From BOKV01 sp041742235 (GTDB taxonomy: Bacteria; Pseudomonadota; Alphaproteobacteria; Rhizobiales; Rhizobiaceae): a stretch of 7,336 nt of DNA. The notes beneath the pieces were generated by a model. That model made no database searches, was not told the DNA's origin, and saw only the letters and a program-made list of their open reading frames with translations. The stretch lies in assembly GCA_041742235.1 (NCBI GenBank), contig JBGSJA010000048.1, positions 1 to 7,336 of the forward strand, given 5' to 3'. Position numbers and translations under genes: made by a program. This document shows, in pieces, positions 1 through 4,587 of this stretch (the stretch's first letter is position 1; each line of letters opens with the position of its first letter).

Positions 1-24
1 CGGGCGGGTGGGGACATTTCAACT

Positions 25-168
25 TCAGTTCCGGTTGGGTTCGAAATGGCCGCGGCGTGCCGGGCGCATGGCGCGAACCATTTCGGCCTTGCGCTCCACG
101 TCCGCGGCGCGGAATGCCGCGATCATCAGTGCGGAAGCCATTGCGAGTGCAACAAGAACTACTGCCAT
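25..168 (-). CDS. Small single-pass membrane protein, hypothetical (47 aa)
   Basis: I do not recognise a family. The reading frame runs from ATG (168-166) to TGA (27-25). A purine-rich AGGGAGAG ribosome binding site (180-173) lies four bases before the start, which is the main reason to call it. Residues 2-19 are a continuous hydrophobic stretch (MAVVLVALAMASALMIAAF), fitting one membrane helix or an uncleaved signal anchor. They are followed by a charged segment (residues 20-32, with R20, D23, E25, R26, K27, E29, R32) and a basic, proline-containing tail ending at N47. The hydrophobic start with a basic C-terminus suggests a small inner-membrane protein with a short cytoplasmic tail, although topology is uncertain. 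It is transcribed away from coaD across a spacer of about 200 bp. Overlapping plus-strand frames lack a ribosome binding site. It could still be a chance frame. Confidence 0.5.
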   Translation of the reverse strand: MAVVLVALAMASALMIAAFRAADVERKAEMVRAMRPARRGHFEPNRN

Positions 169-172
169 TGTT

Positions 173-180
173 CTCTCCCT
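173..180 (-). promoter_or_regulatory. Ribosome binding site of the small membrane ORF
   Basis: On the minus strand this reads AGGGAGAG, a close match to the anti-16S consensus, four bases before the ATG at 168-166. It is the strongest ribosome binding site on that strand in the left part of the window and supports translation of the 47-aa frame. Confidence 0.5.
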
Positions 181-204
181 GTCCGCACTATCGCGGATGA
201 AACT

Positions 205-223
205 TTCCGGATCTTCACCGGAA
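205..223. repeat. Short inverted repeat in the divergent spacer
   Basis: TTCCGG (205-210) and CCGGAA (218-223) form a perfect 6-bp inverted repeat around a 7-base spacer. It lies 37 bp upstream of the minus-strand small ORF start, so it could be a 5' leader hairpin of that transcript or an operator. There is no adjacent T run on either strand, so it is not a terminator. The short length makes chance occurrence plausible. Confidence 0.25.
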
Positions 224-283
224 CGGGTCGGAATTTAGCAAAGCCCGCCAAAACCCCGACTGAATGATATATTAATCCTGCAT

Positions 284-312
284 TCACATTGGCGCTGTGA
301 CGAAGATCACAG
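284..312. promoter_or_regulatory. CRP/FNR-family-like operator with a third half-site
   Basis: CTGTGA (295-300), six bases, then TCACAG (307-312) form a perfect palindrome matching the TGTGA-N6-TCACA core known for E. coli CRP. A further TCACA (284-288) sits seven bases to the left, so three half-sites alternate in orientation. The palindrome lies about 65-82 bp upstream of the coaD ATG and about 127 bp from the divergent small ORF, a suitable place for a regulator of either gene. I could not find a convincing -35/-10 pair beside it. Which regulator binds is inference; alphaproteobacteria have many CRP/FNR paralogues with differing preferences. Confidence 0.4.
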
Positions 313-376
313 AACGCGCGAATTTTTGCTTTCGGTTCCCTTGCGAGTGCATGACCAGCATGCGACATGGGTGCCC

Positions 377-865
377 ATGAAACGCACGGCCTACTATCCA
401 GGTTCCTTCGACCCGCTCACAAATGGGCATCTTGACGTTCTGGCACGCGCCTTGGCGCTGTTCGACACGGTCGTGATCGGCATCGGGGTGCATCCCGGCA
501 AGACGCCGATGTTCAGCTTTCAGGAGCGCGCGGATCTCATTGAGGCATCGCTGGACACCGGGGCGAGGGGCCGCATCAAGGTCGAACAGTTCGACAATCT
601 GGTCGTCAAGGCGGCCCGGCAGGCAGGCGCGGTTGCGCTGGTGCGCGGCCTTCGCGACGGGACCGACCTCGACTACGAGATGCAGATGGCGGGCATGAAC
701 TGCGTGATGGAGCCCGATGTGCAAACGGTGTTTTTTCCGCCCAGCCCCGAAAACCGCGCGATTACCGCCACATTGGTGCGCCAGATCGCCAAAATGGGCG
801 GCGACGTTTCGGCTTTCGTGCCGGCGCCTGTGAATGCCGCCCTGAAGCAGAAAACCGGCGCCTGA
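377..865 (+). CDS. coaD: Phosphopantetheine adenylyltransferase (PPAT)
   Basis: This cytoplasmic enzyme transfers the adenylyl group of ATP to 4'-phosphopantetheine, giving dephospho-CoA, the penultimate step of coenzyme A synthesis. The 162-aa product has the usual family length. The nucleotidyltransferase signature is clear: YYPGSFDPLTNGH at residues 6-18, with the T/HxGH motif as TNGH (15-18), and K42 in GKTPMF. The substrate-binding VRGLRDGTDLDYEMQMAGMN stretch (89-108) contains R90 and R93. The C-terminal ITATLVRQIAKMGGDVSAFVP (129-149) corresponds to the ISSxxVRE motif of E. coli, with conservative changes. I chose the ATG at 377 because it gives the family N-terminus; the frame is open upstream to a TTG at 326, but that adds 17 residues unlike CoaD. 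No strong ribosome binding site precedes 377. The first cyclophilin gene starts 21 bp downstream, so co-transcription is likely. Confidence 0.95.
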   Translation: MKRTAYYPGSFDPLTNGHLDVLARALALFDTVVIGIGVHPGKTPMFSFQERADLIEASLDTGARGRIKVEQFDNLVVKAARQAGAVALVRGLRDGTDLDYEMQMAGMNCVMEPDVQTVFFPPSPENRAITATLVRQIAKMGGDVSAFVPAPVNAALKQKTGA

Positions 866-886
866 GCGCCCCTAGCGGAGTTACCC

Positions 887-1426
887 ATGAGATTGATCGC
901 AAGCATTGCCGCCGCAATGATGGTTCTGGCGGCCTTTTCGACGAACGCATCGGCCGATGAAAACACTGTTTTGATGGAAACGAGCCAGGGCAATGTCGTC
1001 ATCCAGTTGCGCCCGGACCTTGCGCCCAAGCATGTCGACCAGATCAAGTTGCTCGTTAAGGACGGCTTTTATGACGGCATCGTCTTTCACCGGGTGATCG
1101 ACGGCTTCATGGCCCAGACCGGCGATCCGACCGGCACCGGAAGCGGCGGTTCGAAGCTACCGGACCTGCCGGCCGAATTCACGCAGACGCCTTTTGTTCG
1201 CGGCGTCCTTGGCATGGCCCGCACGCAGGACCCCAATTCGGCGAACTCGCAATTCTTCATCATGTTCGACGCAGCGCCCCATCTCGACGGCCAGTATACG
1301 GTCGTGGGTGAAGTCACCGAAGGAATGGAATTTGTCGACAAGTTGAAGAAGGGCGACCCGGCGGGCGGCGGCATGGTCGACCAGCCGGACAAGATCATCA
1401 AGATGCAGATGCAGGACGCCGGCTGA
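887..1426 (+). CDS. ppiA: Exported cyclophilin-type peptidyl-prolyl cis-trans isomerase
   Basis: This cyclophilin catalyses cis-trans isomerisation of prolyl peptide bonds to assist folding, here probably in the periplasm. Residues 1-23 form a signal peptide: M-R, a hydrophobic core (about 4-17), and an ASA cleavage site before D24. The cyclophilin domain fills the rest. Catalytic and binding residues are visible as FHRVIDGFMAQTGD (67-80, with R69, F74 and Q77) and NSQFFIMF (120-127, with Q122 and F124). The position of the cyclosporin-contacting tryptophan of human cyclophilin A is H132, and the later histidine is Y137. Loss of that tryptophan is common in bacterial cyclophilins and suggests low drug sensitivity. 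GCGGAG (875-880) lies six bases before the ATG and fixes the start. A second cyclophilin gene follows within 33 bp. The ppiA symbol is by compartment; rhizobial annotations also use ppi or ppiB. Confidence 0.92.
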   Translation: MRLIASIAAAMMVLAAFSTNASADENTVLMETSQGNVVIQLRPDLAPKHVDQIKLLVKDGFYDGIVFHRVIDGFMAQTGDPTGTGSGGSKLPDLPAEFTQTPFVRGVLGMARTQDPNSANSQFFIMFDAAPHLDGQYTVVGEVTEGMEFVDKLKKGDPAGGGMVDQPDKIIKMQMQDAG

Positions 1427-1447
1427 ACTTCGGCCGGCGCAACAGTG

Positions 1448-1456
1448 AAAGGAAAG
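1448..1456 (+). promoter_or_regulatory. Ribosome binding site selecting a TTG start
   Basis: AAAGGAAAG contains AGGA at 1450-1453, six bases before the TTG at 1460. No comparable sequence precedes the alternative in-frame GTG at 1445. The spacing is why the start of the second cyclophilin is placed at TTG. Confidence 0.6.
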
Positions 1457-1459
1457 ACT

Positions 1460-1930
1460 TTGTCGACATACAAGGATCCGGAAAACACGCTCGTCATGGA
1501 AACCACGAAGGGCAAGGTCGTGATCGAATTGCGTCCCGACCTCGCGCCGAACCATGTCGCACGCATCAAGGAACTGGCCCGAAGCGGTTTTTATGACGGC
1601 ATCGTCTTCCACCGCGTCATTGAGGGCTTCATGGCCCAGACCGGCGATCCGACAGGCACGGGCATGGGTGGTTCCGGCAAAAAGCTGAAGGCCGAATTCA
1701 ACGAGGCGCCGCATACGCGCGGCGTCTGCTCCATGGCGCGTTCCAACAACCCGGATTCGGGCGACAGCCAGTTCTTCATATGCTTCGACGATGCCCGCTT
1801 CCTCGACCGGCAATACACGGTCTGGGGCAAGGTCAGCGAAGGCATGGAGAATGTCGACCAGATCAAGCGCGGCGAACCGGTGCGCGATCCCGATTCCATC
1901 GTGTCGATGAAAGTCGCGGCAGACCTTTGA
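1460..1930 (+). CDS. ppiB: Cytoplasmic cyclophilin-type peptidyl-prolyl cis-trans isomerase
   Basis: This second cyclophilin lacks a signal peptide and is therefore expected in the cytoplasm, assisting protein folding. The 156-aa product begins MSTYKDPENT and is nearly all catalytic domain. FHRVIEGFMAQTGD (50-63) carries R52, F57 and Q60, and DSQFFICF (102-109) carries Q104 and F106. F114 takes the place of the cyclosporin-contacting tryptophan, as in E. coli PpiB. The start is a TTG at 1460, chosen because AGGA sits six bases upstream; a GTG at 1445 would add five residues (MKGKT) and lacks a ribosome binding site. It is closely similar to the preceding exported paralogue, including a 29-base stretch of identical DNA, so the pair looks like a tandem duplication that gained or lost the signal peptide. 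A terminator-like hairpin follows. Confidence 0.92.
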   Translation: MSTYKDPENTLVMETTKGKVVIELRPDLAPNHVARIKELARSGFYDGIVFHRVIEGFMAQTGDPTGTGMGGSGKKLKAEFNEAPHTRGVCSMARSNNPDSGDSQFFICFDDARFLDRQYTVWGKVSEGMENVDQIKRGEPVRDPDSIVSMKVAADL

Positions 1931-1950
1931 GGTTTGCCGGGTAATTGCGG

Positions 1951-1976
1951 GGGCGGCGTTCACGCGCCGCCCTTTT
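1951..1976 (+). terminator. Probable Rho-independent terminator or attenuator after ppiB
   Basis: GGGCGGCG (1951-1958) pairs perfectly with CGCCGCCC (1965-1972) around a 6-base loop, followed directly by TTTT (1973-1976). The T run is short, so termination may be partial. It has no T run on the other strand, so it acts only for plus-strand transcription. It lies 20 bp after the ppiB stop and only 17 bp before the queA start. Confidence 0.65.
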
Positions 1977-1993
1977 GCATGCAAGGGTACGCG

Positions 1994-3067
1994 ATGCGCG
2001 TTGATCTTTTCGATTTCGATCTTCCGGAAGAGCAGATTGCGCTGAGGCCCGCCAGCCCGCGCGATGCGGCGCGCCTGCTCGTGGTCAAGCCCGGCGAGGC
2101 ATTGGCTGACCGGTTGGTACGCGACCTGCCCGATCTGTTGGAGCCGGGCGATGCGCTTGTCTTCAACGATACCAGGGTAATTCCCGCACAGCTCGAGGGC
2201 GTGCGGGTTCGCGACGGCGCTTCCGCGTCTATCGGCATCACCTTGCACATGCGTCTCGATGGGCATCGCTGGAAAGGCTTTGCGCGTGGCGCCAAGAAGC
2301 TGCAGCCCGGCGACCGCCTGATTTTCGGCCATTCGGGCAATGCCTGCCTTGCAGGGGTGCTGGACGCTACCGTTGAGGAGAAGGGGGAGGCAGGTGAGCT
2401 CACGCTCGCCTTCGACCTTTCCGGCGCGGCGCTCGATGCGGCAATGCACGAGGCGGGCCATGTGCCGCTGCCGCCCTACATCGCGCTGAAGCGGCCCGAG
2501 GACGAGCGTGACCGCACCGACTACCAGACCGTGTATGCGCGCGAGGAGGGGGCGGTCGCCGCGCCGACCGCGGGCCTCCACTTTACAGACGAACTGATGC
2601 AGCGCCTGTCGGACAAGGGCGTCTCGCTCCATTTTGTCACGCTCCATGTGGGGGCAGGGACGTTCCTTCCGGTCAAGGCCGAGGACACGCAGGACCACAA
2701 GATGCATGCCGAGCGCGGGGTCGTCGACGCCCCTACCGCGCAAGCACTGAATGCGGTGCGCGAGGCCGGCGGGCGGATTGTCTGCGTCGGCACGACATCG
2801 CTGCGGCTTCTCGAAAGCGCTGCGACGGCGGACGGCGAAATCATGCCGTGGGAGGGCGCGACGGACATTTTCATCACGCCGGGCTATCGGTTTTCGGCCT
2901 GCGACTTGCTGATGACGAATTTCCACCTGCCGCGCTCGACCCTGTTCATGCTGGTGTCGGCTTTCAGCGGACTTGACACCATGCGGGACGCGTACCGGCA
3001 TGCCATCGAAAGCGGCTACCGGTTCTATTCCTATGGCGATGCCAGCCTGCTATATCGCGCGCCATGA
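1994..3067 (+). CDS. queA: S-adenosylmethionine:tRNA ribosyltransferase-isomerase
   Basis: QueA transfers and rearranges the ribosyl part of S-adenosylmethionine onto preQ1 already present in the anticodon of tRNAs for Asp, Asn, His and Tyr, giving epoxyqueuosine. It acts in the cytoplasm after Tgt. The product is 357 aa, essentially the same as E. coli QueA (356). Family blocks appear in order: MRVDLFDFDLPEEQIALRP (1-19), FNDTRVIPAQL (57-67), HVPLPPYI (156-163), YQTVYAREEGAVAAPTAGLHF (177-197), LHVGAGTFLPV (217-227), VGTTSLRLLESA (265-276), IFITPGYRF (292-300) and TNFHLPRSTLFMLVSAF (308-324). The ATG at 1994 has AAGGG at 1983-1987 and gives the family start; an in-frame ATG at 1979 overlaps that site and is less likely. 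The stop overlaps the tgt start in ATGA, indicating translational coupling with its pathway partner. Confidence 0.97.
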   Translation: MRVDLFDFDLPEEQIALRPASPRDAARLLVVKPGEALADRLVRDLPDLLEPGDALVFNDTRVIPAQLEGVRVRDGASASIGITLHMRLDGHRWKGFARGAKKLQPGDRLIFGHSGNACLAGVLDATVEEKGEAGELTLAFDLSGAALDAAMHEAGHVPLPPYIALKRPEDERDRTDYQTVYAREEGAVAAPTAGLHFTDELMQRLSDKGVSLHFVTLHVGAGTFLPVKAEDTQDHKMHAERGVVDAPTAQALNAVREAGGRIVCVGTTSLRLLESAATADGEIMPWEGATDIFITPGYRFSACDLLMTNFHLPRSTLFMLVSAFSGLDTMRDAYRHAIESGYRFYSYGDASLLYRAP

Positions 3068-4194
3068 CCGAAGAATTTTCCTTCCGCCTGCTCGCCTCGG
3101 ACGGCAACGCCCGGCGCGGCGAAATCACCATGCCGCGCGGTGTGATCCGCACGCCTGCCTTCATGCCGGTCGGTACCGTTGGCACCGTCAAGGCCATGTA
3201 CATGGATCAGGTGAAGGCTTCCGGCGCGGACATCATCCTCGGCAACACCTATCACCTCATGCTGAGGCCCGGCGCCGAACGCGTGGCGCGGCTTGGCGGC
3301 CTGCATGATTTCGTTCGATGGCAGGGACCGATCCTCACCGATTCCGGCGGCTTCCAGGTCATGTCGCTGGCCGCGTTGCGAAAACTGACCGAGGAGGGCG
3401 TGACCTTCCAGTCGCATGTCGATGGCTCGCGCCACATGATGACGCCGGAGCGGTCCATCGAAATCCAGGGACTGCTCGGCTCCGACATCCAGATGCAACT
3501 CGACGAGTGCATCGCGCTGCCAGCCGCGCCAGCGGAAATCGATCGGGCGATGGAGTTGTCGCTGCGCTGGGCGGAGCGTTGCGCTGCGGCGTTCGGCACG
3601 CAGCCCGGCAAGGCAATGTTCGGGATCGTGCAGGGCGGCGATGTTCCAGAGATGCGGGTCAAATCCGCGCGGGCGCTCTCGGGCATGAACCTCAAGGGCT
3701 ATGCCATTGGCGGCCTTGCCGTTGGCGAGCCGCAGGACGTGATGCTGCGCACCATCGAGATCACGGCGCCCGAGCTGCCGGCCGAAAAACCGCGCTACCT
3801 GATGGGCGTCGGCACGCCGGACGATATTCTGGAAAGCGTGGCGCGCGGCATCGACATGTTCGATTGCGTGATGCCGACGCGTTCGGGCAGGCATGGCCTG
3901 GCCTTCACGCGGCGCGGGCGGGTGAACCTTCGCAATGCGCGGCATGCCGAGGATACGCGCCCGCTTGACGAGGAAAGCGATTGCCCCGCCGCCCGCGACT
4001 ATTCGCGCGCCTATCTGCACCATCTCGTGCGGTGCGACGAGGCGCTGGGCGGCATGCTGTTGTCGTGGAACAATCTCCACTATTACCAGCAATTGATGTC
4101 CGGTATCCGTGCCGCGATCGAGGCAGGGCGCTTCGAGGAATTCCGCGCACAGACCAAGGCCGACTGGGCCAAGGGCGACATCGCGCCCTTGTAG
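3064..4194 (+). CDS. tgt: tRNA-guanine(34) transglycosylase with degenerate zinc site
   Basis: Tgt swaps guanine 34 of tRNAs with GUN anticodons for preQ1, the committed tRNA step of queuosine synthesis. The product is 376 aa, the normal length. The TIM-barrel active site is intact: D93 in LTDSGGFQ, D147 in MQLDEC, GGLAVGE (216-222) and the nucleophile D267 in DMFDCVMPTR (equivalent to Zymomonas D102, D156 and D280). The zinc site is not. Characterised enzymes have CxCxxC plus a later histidine; here those positions read S305, C307, A310 and N336 (SDCPAARDYSRAYLHHL, then SWNNLHYY). Only C307 remains. H339 is nearby and C324 may or may not compensate. The surrounding fold is otherwise conserved, so I infer an active enzyme that is zinc-free or binds metal differently. 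I have a vague memory of similar CPA(A/S)RDYSRAY sequences in other Rhizobiales, so this may be clade-wide. The gene overlaps queA by 4 bp. Confidence 0.96.
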   Translation: MTEEFSFRLLASDGNARRGEITMPRGVIRTPAFMPVGTVGTVKAMYMDQVKASGADIILGNTYHLMLRPGAERVARLGGLHDFVRWQGPILTDSGGFQVMSLAALRKLTEEGVTFQSHVDGSRHMMTPERSIEIQGLLGSDIQMQLDECIALPAAPAEIDRAMELSLRWAERCAAAFGTQPGKAMFGIVQGGDVPEMRVKSARALSGMNLKGYAIGGLAVGEPQDVMLRTIEITAPELPAEKPRYLMGVGTPDDILESVARGIDMFDCVMPTRSGRHGLAFTRRGRVNLRNARHAEDTRPLDEESDCPAARDYSRAYLHHLVRCDEALGGMLLSWNNLHYYQQLMSGIRAAIEAGRFEEFRAQTKADWAKGDIAPL

Positions 4195-4220
4195 TAGCGA
4201 TGCAGTTTCCGCGCTCGAGC

Positions 4221-4484
4221 TTACTTGATGCTGGCCTTGCCGCCGACGATCTCGACGGTTTCCGAACCGCTCAGCGTTTCGCGGTCGCCATTCGGCATGG
4301 TGATGAAGCATCCGGCGGGGCACTCGGAAATGGTCTCGCCCGGTTGAATACCGATTTCCTTCTGCTCTCCGCCCTCGGTGATCTGCAGCGAATAGGCCTG
4401 GCCATCTGTATTGACGATCGTGGCGGCGCCGGCGGCCGAAACCGAAGCGGAAAAGGCGAGGATGGCGGCTGCAATGAACTTCAT
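4221..4484 (-). CDS. Small exported protein with CxxxC motif, unknown function (87 aa)
   Basis: I do not recognise a family. The ATG at 4484-4482 begins a clear signal peptide: MKF, a hydrophobic core (residues 4-15) and an AGA cleavage site at about residue 20, leaving a mature protein of about 67 residues, probably periplasmic. The mature part is acidic and looks beta-rich, with short strand-like segments broken by turns (TDGQ, EGGE, PNGD, SGSE). Two cysteines, C55 and C59 in ECPAGC, could form a disulfide in the periplasm; the spacing is not the CxxC of thioredoxins. The frame is open upstream, but the extra residues are arginine-rich and would precede the signal peptide. No strong ribosome binding site is visible before the ATG (the upstream sequence is GGTACAATAAA). 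It lies downstream of the mscS-like gene on the same strand with a gap of about 100 bp, and converges on tgt, 26 bp away. Confidence 0.8.
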   Translation of the reverse strand: MKFIAAAILAFSASVSAAGAATIVNTDGQAYSLQITEGGEQKEIGIQPGETISECPAGCFITMPNGDRETLSGSETVEIVGGKASIK

Positions 4485-4519
4485 TTTATTGTACCGGCGT
4501 CTCCGCCGTCCCTTCTGTC

Positions 4520-4537
4520 GGCCGGACGAGACCGGCC
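4520..4537. repeat. Short inverted repeat between mscS-like gene and small exported gene
   Basis: GGCCGG (4520-4525) and CCGGCC (4532-4537) form a perfect 6-bp stem around a 6-base loop, about 50 bp after the mscS-like stop on the minus strand. Neither side has a T run, so it is at best a weak or factor-dependent terminator, or an RNA-stabilising hairpin. Confidence 0.25.
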
Positions 4538-4587
4538 ATGACGACATCTTTAGCACGTTGAAAATGAACGGCTACTGAATGCGCACT

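Noticed and set aside
8..267. Overlapping plus-strand frames at the left edge (76 and 73 codons)
   Set aside because: Neither has a ribosome binding site or a recognisable sequence. The minus-strand frame at 25-168 has better start signals.
261..276. AT-rich TATATT at 268-273 as a -10 box for coaD
   Set aside because: No acceptable -35 hexamer lies 16-18 bases upstream, and the position is far from the gene start.
326..376. Upstream extension of coaD to a TTG at 326
   Set aside because: The added 17 residues do not resemble the CoaD N-terminus, which begins directly at the ATG at 377.
1951..1993. preQ1 riboswitch before queA
   Set aside because: The leader is too short, and the only structure is a simple GC terminator-type stem without an A-rich pseudoknot tail.
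1157..3001. Open minus-strand frame of 614 codons across the cyclophilin and queA genes
   Set aside because: It lies antisense to two well-identified genes, is rich in Arg, His and Ala as expected of a GC-rich shadow frame, and shows no recognisable motif or ribosome binding site.
4195..4220. Bidirectional terminator between tgt and the convergent small gene
   Set aside because: The 26-bp gap contains no stem with a T run on either strand.
3031..4323. Open minus-strand frame of 430 codons across tgt
   Set aside because: Shadow of tgt, with low-complexity Arg/His/Gly composition and no domain. It also overlaps the signal-peptide-bearing small gene at 4221-4484 in another frame.
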